Source: Vulcanimicrobiota bacterium (GTDB taxonomy: Bacteria > Vulcanimicrobiota > Vulcanimicrobiia > Vulcanimicrobiales > Vulcanimicrobiaceae). From it: a stretch of DNA of 64,000 nucleotides. A model generated the notes under the pieces. That model did no database searches, had not been told where the DNA came from, and was given only the letters and a program-made list of their open reading frames with translations. Position numbers and translations under genes: made by a program. Positions 29,805-38,129 of this stretch are shown in pieces; position 1 is the stretch's first letter; each line of letters opens with the position of its first letter. The stretch is from contig JAAXCW010000006.1 in the NCBI GenBank assembly GCA_013036095.1, positions 120,704 through 184,703 of the forward strand, read 5' to 3'.

Positions 29805-30719
29805 GTGAAAGCCAAAAAGAAGCTACAGCACTTCGTCGCGCGTTCGTACTTGCGCGGCTTTGCCAATAACGGTGCTCTTTGGGGCTGGTTTCGCGAACCC
29901 AACGAGGTTCGCGACGTACACGTAAACACGATCGCCGCGGAGCATGGCTTTTATGATGTCGCCTTGGCGGACGGTACACCATGCGACGACCTTGAAGACG
30001 CGCTTGCCGTATTTGATGGGATGACGCCCGCTCTTATTAGATCTTGCGTATCCGACCCGCGTCTATCCAAGAAAGACGTTGACGGCGTGCGCTGGCTGTA
30101 CGCCACGCTGTTGGCGCGCAATCACCAGGGGCGAGACCGGCTCGTTCCCGAGGTCAAGCGACTAAGCGAAAAAGTTGGCGAAATGTATGACGAGGATTTC
30201 CCCAGTGACCCAGGGCGACGTACGTGGGCCATCCATACCGTGCTCCGTGAGCATTTTTCCCTGCCCGATCGCTTTGCAGTCGACCCTGACACGATTTCGC
30301 GACTCAATGTATTGAATTTGGCCGAAAACCTGATGTCCGCGATGCCACGCAACGTTTGCATTTTGCGCTCGAAAGCCCAGAATTTCTTTACTTCCGATGC
30401 ACCCTGCGCGTATTTTGATCCAATTTCGCCGCCGCGCGCAGGCGAGGTTTCAGGGATATACGACTTCGCGTCGGACTCATTGGAATTGACGCTCCCACTG
30501 GATCGGCGACACGCGGCCCTCATTGCAAATCGAGCACTGCCGGATAAAGTAAGCGTCAATTTTGATGGCGTGCGCGTAGTCAATGCTCGAACAGCATTTT
30601 ACGCAAAGCGCGTCATCCTGGCCTATCCAGAGAACGAAGAATCCGCGGCCGTATGGATGGCTGAGGTCATGACCGAACGTACCGCATTCGATACGCCACT
30701 GCTAGCCGGGTTCAATTAG
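29805..30719 (+). CDS. DUF4238 family protein
   Basis: This 304-residue soluble protein starts at a GTG with the DUF4238 hallmark QHFVARSYLRGFA and later LYATLLARNHQGRDRL and NFFTSDAPCAYFDP. The family has no established biochemical activity known to me. Placement straight after an antitoxin-like gene and 6 bases before a membrane protein gene suggests a three-gene unit, in which DUF4238 might be the toxin or effector. That is inference. Confidence 0.8.
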   Translation: MKAKKKLQHFVARSYLRGFANNGALWGWFREPNEVRDVHVNTIAAEHGFYDVALADGTPCDDLEDALAVFDGMTPALIRSCVSDPRLSKKDVDGVRWLYATLLARNHQGRDRLVPEVKRLSEKVGEMYDEDFPSDPGRRTWAIHTVLREHFSLPDRFAVDPDTISRLNVLNLAENLMSAMPRNVCILRSKAQNFFTSDAPCAYFDPISPPRAGEVSGIYDFASDSLELTLPLDRRHAALIANRALPDKVSVNFDGVRVVNARTAFYAKRVILAYPENEESAAVWMAEVMTERTAFDTPLLAGFN

Positions 30720-30725
30720 CCGACG

Positions 30726-31367
30726 ATGCCTCACGATTTCACGAACTTTTTCATATTGACCGGAAGTATTAGCGCAACGCTGTGGGCCGTGGCGCTTGCT
30801 ATACTCGCGTTGACTCTTTCGACAGGCTTTCTGCCGGGCGGCCTTGGCACTCTTTCGCAAATTAGTGAAGAAATGTCCACGGTGGCAAACAGAATGCAGC
30901 TGTCCATAGAAATGCAACGACTCCATCAGCTGCTTCGGTCACAATACCGAGGGCTATGGTTTGTAATTCAGCTCTTGCCGATGCTGGTATTTTTTCAAGT
31001 CGCACTGTTATTTTCGGTCGCAGCTGCGTTTCCAGGTTTTTCCCTCAACTGGCTTTGGGCAATTCCGCTTGCGCACATAGCCGCTTGGACGTATCTGATG
31101 AGGCTGCTAAAAAAGGGTGAGATATCTCGCAGGGAGGCCGTCAAGGTCGCCGGATTAGCTGAAGTCGCCCATTCCATGCCTGACCAACGGCTGCTGACAA
31201 TCAGGGCAGTGCTGCCCGAGTTTCTTCTGCTTGCCATAGCAGTCTACATCATAGCAACCGGTGGATCCCAGGTCGCGATCGCCATTTCAATTGCGGCGTC
31301 CCTGGCCTTTGGTTTTGTCTGGGCTACCAAGATTCTAATAGACCTCGCCTTTTCAAAGGGCGCATGA
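30726..31367 (+). CDS. Membrane protein of the DUF4238 cluster, unknown
   Basis: This 213-residue protein has four hydrophobic helices (about residues 8-32, 73-98, 100-120 and 160-205 as a pair). A helical cytoplasmic or periplasmic loop (ISEEMSTVANRMQLSIEMQR) lies between the first and second. No motif is recognised. It follows the DUF4238 gene by 6 bases. Confidence 0.65.
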   Translation: MPHDFTNFFILTGSISATLWAVALAILALTLSTGFLPGGLGTLSQISEEMSTVANRMQLSIEMQRLHQLLRSQYRGLWFVIQLLPMLVFFQVALLFSVAAAFPGFSLNWLWAIPLAHIAAWTYLMRLLKKGEISRREAVKVAGLAEVAHSMPDQRLLTIRAVLPEFLLLAIAVYIIATGGSQVAIAISIAASLAFGFVWATKILIDLAFSKGA

Positions 31368-31482
31368 TTTGCGCAGCTGTAGGTCGTCCTACAAAAGAGC
31401 GGCCTTCCCTAAGATTCCGCGCGGATAAACTGGTGGCGTGCAGGAAATATTCCGTCGTCAAGAGCCGAGGGAGAGGGGTCCG

Positions 31483-32202
31483 ATGAAGATACGTTCGATC
31501 AGGCGCGAGATCCAAATTCTGCGCATCTATGCGCTAGTGAGCACTGTCGCCGCCGGAGTGTTTTTGCTAGGCGCCGTCCACGAAGCGAAGAACGCGTCGT
31601 TCGACACGATAACGCTGCACCGCATAAACGTGGTCGACCGCGAAGGAAAACTCGCCATGATCATCACCGATCACGACGACTTCCCGCCGCCAATCATCAA
31701 CGGCAAGCTGGCGAAGCGCATGGGTGGAAATGATTCCAACGGCATCGTCTTCTACAACCAACTGGGCAACGAACAGGGCGCACTGGCATGGGACGGCCGC
31801 ATCGCGAAGGATGGAAGCTTCCATTCTAGCTCGACCCTCTCGTACGACTCGGTGAAGACTGACCAGCTGCTGCAGGTGAACGACGCCAACGATAACGGCC
31901 ACCAGAATGCATATATGATCGGCTGGAATGAGCCCGATTGGACCACGCCGGAATACCAGCGGTTCATCTCCGAGTGGCACGCGGCGACGACAGATGCTCA
32001 AAGGCGAGCCGTGCGTACGAAATATCCAAATGAGCGGATTCTGCAGCGATTCTTCTTCGGCTATGACGATGATAAATCGCGCATCACGCTGCACGACGCC
32101 ACCGGAAGGCCGCGCATCAACATGTTCGTTGCCAACGACGGCCAGGCGAAACTGCAGTTCCTAGACGCCGACGGCAAAGTCACCTATCAGCTTCCACAAT
32201 AA
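31483..32202 (+). CDS. Membrane-anchored protein of unknown function
   Basis: The ATG at 31483 follows GAGAGGGG and gives 239 residues. One N-terminal membrane helix (IYALVSTVAAGVFLLGA) is followed by a soluble domain that begins LHRINVVDREGKLAMIITDH and ends RPRINMFVANDGQ, LQFLDADGKV. These paired strands look like two repeats of the same beta unit, reading as V-D-x-x-G-K. No enzyme motif is seen. Confidence 0.65.
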   Translation: MKIRSIRREIQILRIYALVSTVAAGVFLLGAVHEAKNASFDTITLHRINVVDREGKLAMIITDHDDFPPPIINGKLAKRMGGNDSNGIVFYNQLGNEQGALAWDGRIAKDGSFHSSSTLSYDSVKTDQLLQVNDANDNGHQNAYMIGWNEPDWTTPEYQRFISEWHAATTDAQRRAVRTKYPNERILQRFFFGYDDDKSRITLHDATGRPRINMFVANDGQAKLQFLDADGKVTYQLPQ

Positions 32203-32280
32203 GGCCAAAGTAGGGCTGACTAGAAACGGTTAGCGATCTTCTGGCAAGAGACGGCGTAGTTCTACGAATGGTGAGGTGTC

Positions 32281-33051
32281 ATGGCGCATCAGATTGATCT
32301 GACTGGATCATGGTTTAAGCTCAAACGAGCGAAAGAACACATCGATGCGTTTCACAGGTCTGTCGAGGACAAGCTCGGGCCGCACCCCATTCAGTATGGA
32401 CTAGCGTCTAAATTCGACCCTGATCAAGCGGTCTTTGTCTTTTACATTGACCGCCTTGTCGAAATTGACGATTGCTGGAGCCTTATTATCGGAGACGCGA
32501 TCCACAATCTTCGGGGTGCGCTTGATCATCTGGCCTGGCAGCTGGCGATACGCCATTGTAATGGAGTCGAACCCAAGGACCCTGGTTCCATTCATTTCCC
32601 CATTGAAATCGATCGAAGTAAATGGCCGCGCAACTTCTTCGATACTTCAGATTCCGCCAAGATAGAAGACCTCCAGCCGTTCAATGAAGATTCCGCTGCG
32701 AAGGCGCAAAAACTGCCACACCCTTTCGTCATGTTGCGCTGCCTGTCGAACGGTGATAAACATCGGATGATTCAAGTCACGAGTCACCACCCCGCGACCT
32801 ATACGATCCCGAAGATCACTTTGCACGACTGTGAATTCCGTGGACAAAACATCGGACTGACGGCATTCTGGGGGGAGCCAAAGTTAGGCGAGGAAATAAT
32901 CCGTGTCCCTGTCACGATCACGGGCGATAAGCCTACCGTGGAACTCGAAGGCTATGTGTCCTTCTACATCGCCGTGCGCGAGCGGTGGAACGTTGAGGAC
33001 GTTCTGACTATAATCCACCAGCGCGTCGAAACGCTACTGGGCCGTTTCTAG
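32281..33051 (+). CDS. Uncharacterised protein with HEPN-like helical core
   Basis: This 256-residue protein has a central segment LIIGDAIHNLRGALDHLAWQ, typical of a widespread family of uncharacterised proteins with a HEPN-like helix pair. A later MLRCLSNGDKHRMIQV segment and a beta-rich C-terminal half follow. The canonical HEPN R-x4-6-H ribonuclease motif is not clearly present. It stands alone with 78 bases upstream, and the convergent E1-like gene ends 117 bases downstream. Confidence 0.6.
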   Translation: MAHQIDLTGSWFKLKRAKEHIDAFHRSVEDKLGPHPIQYGLASKFDPDQAVFVFYIDRLVEIDDCWSLIIGDAIHNLRGALDHLAWQLAIRHCNGVEPKDPGSIHFPIEIDRSKWPRNFFDTSDSAKIEDLQPFNEDSAAKAQKLPHPFVMLRCLSNGDKHRMIQVTSHHPATYTIPKITLHDCEFRGQNIGLTAFWGEPKLGEEIIRVPVTITGDKPTVELEGYVSFYIAVRERWNVEDVLTIIHQRVETLLGRF

Positions 33052-33168
33052 CTAGGCGCCACCTTATGACGAGCTTCCCCCCGGCGCTTTGAAGACCGTA
33101 CATCATGGTTCAGCGTATGGGGGTCGGCACCCGTATTCATCGCCGTCGTTCGTCGGCGTACAGTTTTC

Positions 33169-34671
33169 TTATCCTAGTAAGGGACCTTCATTGTATTTCT
33201 TGGCGTAAACCGAAATATAATCGCTATCTTGGCAAATACACCTTACTGTTTCGTCTTTCAAGGCCGGCTGTGTAACAAACTGTCCCATTTCCCGCAGAAG
33301 GTCGATCCTTGTGATCCGCGTCTGTTCTGGCGCAATGAGATGTTTGATAGCCACCGCTGCGAGCAGAATACCCGCAAGCGCGGATTGGTGCGCCAGCGGC
33401 ACGTGCATTTCGCGATCATTTCCAATTTGATCTTGCTGGCTAAGGAGGGCACCGCCGCAGAGACCGTCGACGTACAGTTTCCTTATAGGCTGCTCCTGAA
33501 ACGGCACTAGCATTTCGGGCGCGATGGAAAGCCGTGCTGCGATTTCGTTCAGCAATTCTTTGGAAGGTGGCAGATTCTGAGCTAAGAGATTGCGAACCTC
33601 GATGGTTTTCTCTGGAATACCAAGCGCTTGTGCGATCAGCTCATCGGCGTTCGGCGCGGGGCCGCGCGGAATGTAAAGGCAACTCAAGCATGCGCCGGGA
33701 CCCACAAAGGCATGAGTTGATACGCCCAGATCGCCGATTTGCGTCCATGCGTTGGCAATCCATTGTGGGAGCGTAGCCTGCACCGCCATTCGATCGCGCG
33801 CCGTGTCCAGTGCAACGAGGACGTTATCCCAACGGTATCCGTTCTTGGAAACAAATGAAGCCCAGTCCATTGGATTCGGCACGGCCGAAAGGGCGTTCTT
33901 GAATTGGCTAGCGGCAAGCTCCACCTTGCCGCGGTTCTCATCGCTCCTTTCTGTCAAGGTATATCGCTGCATGTTGCTGAGTTCAACGGCCTGGGCGTCG
34001 ACCAGATGTATCGAGCCTTGTAGCGGCGCGTTGGCGAGGGTCCACACCGCACCGTTACCGATCGCACCACAGCCAACGAGGGCTGTGTGTTGCGCAAGGC
34101 GCACGCCCTCTATGGATGGCCCATCATGCTGTGTTCTTTCTCGAGTGAAACCATTCAGCACCACAGGTTCTGGAACGGCCATATCACCCAAAAAAATGAA
34201 TCGAAAAACGGCAGCACTAGCAAGACAGGCTGCAATGCCGGCGCCGACCGGATTTGATGTGTCGCCCGTGGCGTGGTTGCCATTTGACGAGAGGAAGGCG
34301 TTCCACGAATCACAACCCGCGAAAAGAGCAACTTCTGCTTGAGGACGCGCCTCTGTGCCGACCACGATCTCGATCGCAGCGTCATCGGTCCATTCAATAA
34401 GCGGATTTATTCGGGCGCCAAGCGCCATCAGCGATTCCCGCAGGCTCTCGGCCTCTGGCGCCCGGATTGAAAGAGATGGATAGAAGCGTGCCAGCAATCG
34501 CATTAGGAAGTCGAGTAAGAGGCGACCCTCGGCGCTGTTAGCTGCGTCGTGACCAAATGTAATTCCGACTCGCGCCGAAACGACGTGTTCGGTGAACCAA
34601 TCCGGATTATAACCGGCGATTAACTGGGACGCAGCAACGTGATTCTTTGAGAAGTACTCTGCCAGAGCCAT
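33169..34671 (-). CDS. E1-like (ThiF-fold) activating enzyme of a bacterial ubiquitin-like system
   Basis: The ATG at 34671 overlaps the JAB stop (TAATG) and gives 500 residues. Residues 1-190 are a family-specific N-terminal domain. The adenylating ThiF domain follows: ATP loop VGCGAIGNGAV (199-209), SNMQRYTL with the Arg at 236, Lys 249, LVALDTARDRMAVQ, and GACLSCLYIPRG with Cys 328 and 331 as catalytic or zinc-site candidates. More Cys lie near the end (DGLCGG, VRCICQD). By analogy it adenylates the C-terminal glycine of the Ubl encoded upstream and passes it to the E2-like protein. It is the last gene of the operon. Confidence 0.88.
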   Translation of the reverse strand: MALAEYFSKNHVAASQLIAGYNPDWFTEHVVSARVGITFGHDAANSAEGRLLLDFLMRLLARFYPSLSIRAPEAESLRESLMALGARINPLIEWTDDAAIEIVVGTEARPQAEVALFAGCDSWNAFLSSNGNHATGDTSNPVGAGIAACLASAAVFRFIFLGDMAVPEPVVLNGFTRERTQHDGPSIEGVRLAQHTALVGCGAIGNGAVWTLANAPLQGSIHLVDAQAVELSNMQRYTLTERSDENRGKVELAASQFKNALSAVPNPMDWASFVSKNGYRWDNVLVALDTARDRMAVQATLPQWIANAWTQIGDLGVSTHAFVGPGACLSCLYIPRGPAPNADELIAQALGIPEKTIEVRNLLAQNLPPSKELLNEIAARLSIAPEMLVPFQEQPIRKLYVDGLCGGALLSQQDQIGNDREMHVPLAHQSALAGILLAAVAIKHLIAPEQTRITRIDLLREMGQFVTQPALKDETVRCICQDSDYISVYAKKYNEGPLLG

Positions 34672-35153
34672 TATGGGTCCACGTGCAGAATGCTTCGAAA
34701 TGTCGAAGGCCCTAGCTCCGCCCACCCGTTAGGTTGAAGGCGATAGGCGACCGTTCCGGGCGAAAAGAAACCACCTTGGCAGAAATCGGGAACAACGATC
34801 GATAATCCGCCGAGAGTTGTAACGATTGGATAAGCGTCGTCGGTGTCGGAGTGGTACGCCTCACTGGGGTGGCTGTGAATCTGCACACCGAGGAATTCCT
34901 GGTGCTCGTACAACCAGCGATTTAATTCGTGTAGCACAGAGCCGTCGACGCGCACGCACAAGCCGGCGTTAAGCTTATATGATGTCTGCCGAGGCACATG
35001 CATTGAACGGGTGACAAACCCTTCCTGACTAATCGTCCCAGTCCACAGAACGAATAGTTCATAGCCGCTCTTGCCGGCCGTCTTGAGCTCTTTTTCAGTG
35101 CTTCTGATAAGGTCGCTGCTTACTGAAAAATATTTGAGTGTTTCAAAATTCAC
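34671..35153 (-). CDS. JAB/JAMM metallopeptidase (deubiquitinase-like)
   Basis: This 160-residue protein has the JAMM zinc site: Glu 32 in SGYELFVLW, H-S-H-P at 93-96 in VQIHSHPSEAYH, then Ser 102 and Asp 105. It would process the Ubl precursor after the di-glycine or remove Ubl from targets. The GTG start overlaps the E2-like stop (GTGA) and its own stop overlaps the E1-like ATG. The fixed order Ubl, E2, JAB, E1 matches known bacterial ubiquitin-like operons. Confidence 0.88.
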   Translation of the reverse strand: MNFETLKYFSVSSDLIRSTEKELKTAGKSGYELFVLWTGTISQEGFVTRSMHVPRQTSYKLNAGLCVRVDGSVLHELNRWLYEHQEFLGVQIHSHPSEAYHSDTDDAYPIVTTLGGLSIVVPDFCQGGFFSPGTVAYRLQPNGWAELGPSTFRSILHVDP

Positions 35154-35752
35154 TCTGGGACCTGGGAAAACCCGAACCCGTTTATTTGGGCGACCAAGCC
35201 GATGTTGTACTGGCTGATAGACTCCACGCCGTAGCGGTATATTACGTCCAAAAGGCGGGCTAGCTTCCCGGCCCCGGCAGGTCGGTGCAGCTCCCAGGCG
35301 TCACCGGTGTGGGCGGGGTGCTCGTGGTATTCGAGAACGCCGGCAATGCAAAGAAACGGGATGCTCTCCGGGCCATATCCTTGCATCAGCGGCTGGACGT
35401 TTACGAATTCCATTCCTGCGGGAGCATTGGCGGCGATGGGAACCGGCGGAAGGCGCCGGTTAAGAGTTACCGGCAGCTCCTTCATCTTGTAAGGTTCGAA
35501 CGAAAATGGATTAACTAGTTGAACCGACGGTGGCTGCGAGTCGTAGTTCGCATAGTTAAAATGCGCCCCTAAGATCACGGCCGGAGGCTTTAGTTGCGTT
35601 GCAACTAGCATCACATAAACATCAGGAAATTCTGCTTGAAGCAGGATCCAACCACGCTGACGATATTCGTCAGCTAGTTCGCGAAATTGAGCGACCTCGC
35701 GATCGAATTTTTCTTGAGAGACTGCGGGATCAACAAATTGTGCGACGGACAT
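35150..35752 (-). CDS. E2-like conjugating protein of the ubiquitin-like operon
   Basis: This 200-residue protein sits between the Ubl and JAB genes. The core FPDVYVMLVATQLKPPAVIL and the segment IPFLCIAGVLEYHEHP then W153 resemble an E2 active-site strand, in which a Cys is followed by a short stretch and a Trp. Cys 135 is the only cysteine in the protein, which makes it the obvious thioester candidate. A family-specific HEHPAH stretch follows it. The assignment rests on context and this pattern. The start overlaps the Ubl gene by 23 bases. Confidence 0.75.
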   Translation of the reverse strand: MSVAQFVDPAVSQEKFDREVAQFRELADEYRQRGWILLQAEFPDVYVMLVATQLKPPAVILGAHFNYANYDSQPPSVQLVNPFSFEPYKMKELPVTLNRRLPPVPIAANAPAGMEFVNVQPLMQGYGPESIPFLCIAGVLEYHEHPAHTGDAWELHRPAGAGKLARLLDVIYRYGVESISQYNIGLVAQINGFGFSQVPE

Positions 35753-36017
35753 CTGTCGAGCCCCCCACGCCGGCTTTTAGATTTAGGAACAACTTCGCGT
35801 CCGGAGCAAAATGATAGTCGCCGATCTTTGTGTGTAAGTCCAAGATCTGGCCCGCAGCATCACGCAGTTCCCAGTTCTCCGGGGGCTGGCCCGAGTTTCC
35901 AGTCTGGTGTAGGGCCTTCTCTATTATCGAACCGAGTGGCGAATTAAGGTTGGTGTCGACGACGGTTGCCTGGCCGTTCACGACGACCATCAGCTCGGTT
36001 TTCTGGTCCTGACTCAT
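35730..36017 (-). CDS. Ubiquitin-like protein (DUF2604-type), di-glycine precursor
   Basis: This 95-residue protein reads as a single beta-grasp domain: VVVNGQATVVDTNLNSPLG, a helix SIIEKALHQTG, ENWELRDAAGQILDL and a final strand KLFLNLKAGVGG. The Gly-Gly pair is at 85-86 and nine further residues (STDVRRTIC) follow, so it looks like a precursor needing trimming. The pattern matches the DUF2604 ubiquitin-like family. The ATG has GGAGG 8 bases upstream and a promoter behind it. It is first in the four-gene operon. Confidence 0.85.
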   Translation of the reverse strand: MSQDQKTELMVVVNGQATVVDTNLNSPLGSIIEKALHQTGNSGQPPENWELRDAAGQILDLHTKIGDYHFAPDAKLFLNLKAGVGGSTDVRRTIC

Positions 36018-36064
36018 GCCTTAGCCCTCCGAGGCAGCCCGAAGCGTTTTAACCCGCAGGAATC

Positions 36065-36093
36065 ATCTTACTCCATATTGTCCATAGTATCAA
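36065..36093 (-). promoter_or_regulatory. Promoter of the ubiquitin-like operon with overlapping imperfect inverted repeat
   Basis: On the reverse strand TTGATA (36093-36088) and TAAGAT (36070-36065) are 17 bases apart, 47 bases before the Ubl ATG. Imperfect inverted arms CTCCATATTG (36071) and CAAGTGGAG (36091) lie across it. They could be an operator for the divergent regulator. Confidence 0.5.
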
Positions 36094-36109
36094 GTGGAGA
36101 ATGTGGCGT

Positions 36110-36733
36110 ATGTGGCGCTTCCAATTCGGAGGCTGGCCCCGTACAATAGAGACGATGCCGATGTTAACTCAGGGGGCCGCATTTAGCCCCGTCGTTCAGT
36201 TGAGGCGGATGCCCACGGGCCATCTCGGCCTCGGGGCACCTACTGCAAAGTGGCTGGATCCGTTCGCACCAAGCGAGCAGCCGGCTACGCTGATCCTCGA
36301 CCTATCATACAATGCACCGCTCGCTGGAGCGTTGGAAGATGCGATCGTGAGCATAGCGCGCAAGACACAAAACGGCGAGTATGGTCGGGCTCGCCTCGTC
36401 GTTTGTACGCCCGATCCAAGGCTACAAAACGTTTTAAAAGGACTGGCGCTCCTTCAGGGACTTTCATTCTTTATCGCCAGCTCCCCAGCAACGATCCACA
36501 GTGCGCAGCCAGCGGCGCCGGTAACCGTCACTGAATTGCAGTCACTGCAAATTCTTCAGAGTCTGGGTGGCGTCGCTTCGAGTACTGTTTTTGCTGAGAA
36601 TGTGGGCATTGAGCTGACGGCCGCCGGCAATCGTCTGGTTAGCCTTGAAAGGCAAGGCTATCTTCATCGAATAAAACGACCCGGTCGCGAGGGAGATCTC
36701 TACCTCGATCCACGGGCTGTAGAAATTTCCTAG
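36110..36733 (+). CDS. Putative regulator: STAS-like alpha/beta domain plus winged helix
   Basis: From ATG 36110 (GGAG 10 bases upstream) the product is 207 residues; ATG 36101 and 36155 are alternatives. Residues about 45-130 have an alternating pattern (ATLILDLSYNAPLAGALEDA, RLVVCTPDPRLQ, GLALLQGLSFFIAS) like a STAS or similar fold. The last 60 residues look like a winged helix (LQSLQILQSLGGVASSTVFA, NRLVSLERQGYLHRIKR). It is divergent from the ubiquitin-like operon and is the natural candidate for its regulator. No close family was recognised. Confidence 0.55.
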   Translation: MWRFQFGGWPRTIETMPMLTQGAAFSPVVQLRRMPTGHLGLGAPTAKWLDPFAPSEQPATLILDLSYNAPLAGALEDAIVSIARKTQNGEYGRARLVVCTPDPRLQNVLKGLALLQGLSFFIASSPATIHSAQPAAPVTVTELQSLQILQSLGGVASSTVFAENVGIELTAAGNRLVSLERQGYLHRIKRPGREGDLYLDPRAVEIS

Positions 36734-36821
36734 AGCAACTTCGCCGCTACTCCCGGACAGACTGAGAGCGATCGCGAGGCACGTCCAAAAACCCATCGCA
36801 GCGTATTGCCGTCGCCTGAGG

Positions 36822-38024
36822 TTACGGAAGAACCCCGATCTTCGCGCTCAGTGGCGCCGGCGAATCCATGGATAAAAATCCTCGCGTGCCGATCCAACTA
36901 TCAAGTCTTTCTGCGGCAGCAATTTTCGTTGGGTCCGATATATGCGTATAAATATTGGCGGTTGTGACGATCGACTCGTGGCCCAACAGCTCACTGACGA
37001 CTTTTAGATCAGTGCCGAGTGCGAGAAGCGCGGAGGCAAAGGAGTGTCGCAGATCGTGGAATCTGCAAATGGGGATCTTCGCACGCCGAATGGCGCGCCA
37101 AAACATTGAGGAAATGTTAACGGGTTTCGGCAGTTCGCCCAGGCGATCGAATACGGGCGTGTCGGCGCTAGGCTCAGGTAGTCCCAGATCGGCGTACCGC
37201 TGCTGCTGATCGGCACGTTGGATTTTTAGAGCCAGTTGCACGAACTGCGGCAAGCCGACTGCCCTCCCATCGCGCATTTTCCTCTTGCCTTTTGGACGCT
37301 TGATAAAAACGCCGCGCTGACCGCGCGCAACGGCACGCTTCAGCGTAAGCACTTGCCGCTCGAAATCGAGATCCCCCCACCGTATGCCGGCAAGCTCGCC
37401 GCAGCGTGCTCCCGTACCAATCGCCGTAATGAGTAGGCACCGAAATCCAAGATCGATAATCGACTTTAGAAGCGCGCGGAACTCCTCGAGGCCCATGACC
37501 CTTTGTTCGTTGGCGTCACGCGGAGGCTCGTCGACAGCCAGACACGGATTTCGCAGCATGTACTCTCGTCTGACGGCGAAATTTAGGATAGTGCGCAGAG
37601 TACAAAAATGATGGTGCACACTCGTTGGGCTGAGGGCGCCGCGACGTTTGTCTTTGCGAGTCGCTTTTTTCCAGGCTGCAATCGCTTCGGAAACCCTCTG
37701 TGGCCGCAAGTCCGAGAGGCGCAGGTGGCCCAGCAACGGGCGAATGTGATATTTGACGATGCTCCGATACCGATCGAAGGTCGTAAAACCGCAAGTGGCT
37801 TCTTTCTCCAGGAGCCACTCGTCGATGACAGTCCCTAGACGCATGCGCCGACCGTCAATGTATTCGTTACTTGAGAGCTGCTGCACGATTTGTGCAGCCC
37901 TTGCTTGCGCTTCTTGCAAGGTGCCGGAAACCGTAAGGCGGCGGTGCTGGCGCTTTCCGCTTGGACCGATGAAACTGTAGCGGATGCTCCAGCGACGTCC
38001 TCGCTTGCGAATCGACGTTTTCAT
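36822..38024 (-). CDS. int: Tyrosine integrase of the island
   Basis: This 400-residue phage-type integrase has an N-terminal arm-binding part (RKRGRRWSIRYSFIGPSGKR) and a core-binding SAM-like part. The complete catalytic set is R207 (TGARCGEL), H323 and R326 (FHDLRHSFAS), H349 (LLGHES) and Y359 (TANIYTHI). All key residues are present, so it should be active. It is the best candidate for recombination at tRNA-Glu, although it lies well inside the element and not next to an attachment site. Confidence 0.93.
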   Translation of the reverse strand: MKTSIRKRGRRWSIRYSFIGPSGKRQHRRLTVSGTLQEAQARAAQIVQQLSSNEYIDGRRMRLGTVIDEWLLEKEATCGFTTFDRYRSIVKYHIRPLLGHLRLSDLRPQRVSEAIAAWKKATRKDKRRGALSPTSVHHHFCTLRTILNFAVRREYMLRNPCLAVDEPPRDANEQRVMGLEEFRALLKSIIDLGFRCLLITAIGTGARCGELAGIRWGDLDFERQVLTLKRAVARGQRGVFIKRPKGKRKMRDGRAVGLPQFVQLALKIQRADQQQRYADLGLPEPSADTPVFDRLGELPKPVNISSMFWRAIRRAKIPICRFHDLRHSFASALLALGTDLKVVSELLGHESIVTTANIYTHISDPTKIAAAERLDSWIGTRGFLSMDSPAPLSAKIGVLP

Positions 38025-38129
38025 CTATCAGATATACAACTTTGAGTCGTATTGTGTCAATTGGGTATAAATTGGTCTAGTACCGATTGGTAAAAGGTGA
38101 TTATTTGCCGTCTAGCAACCTGATTTTCC

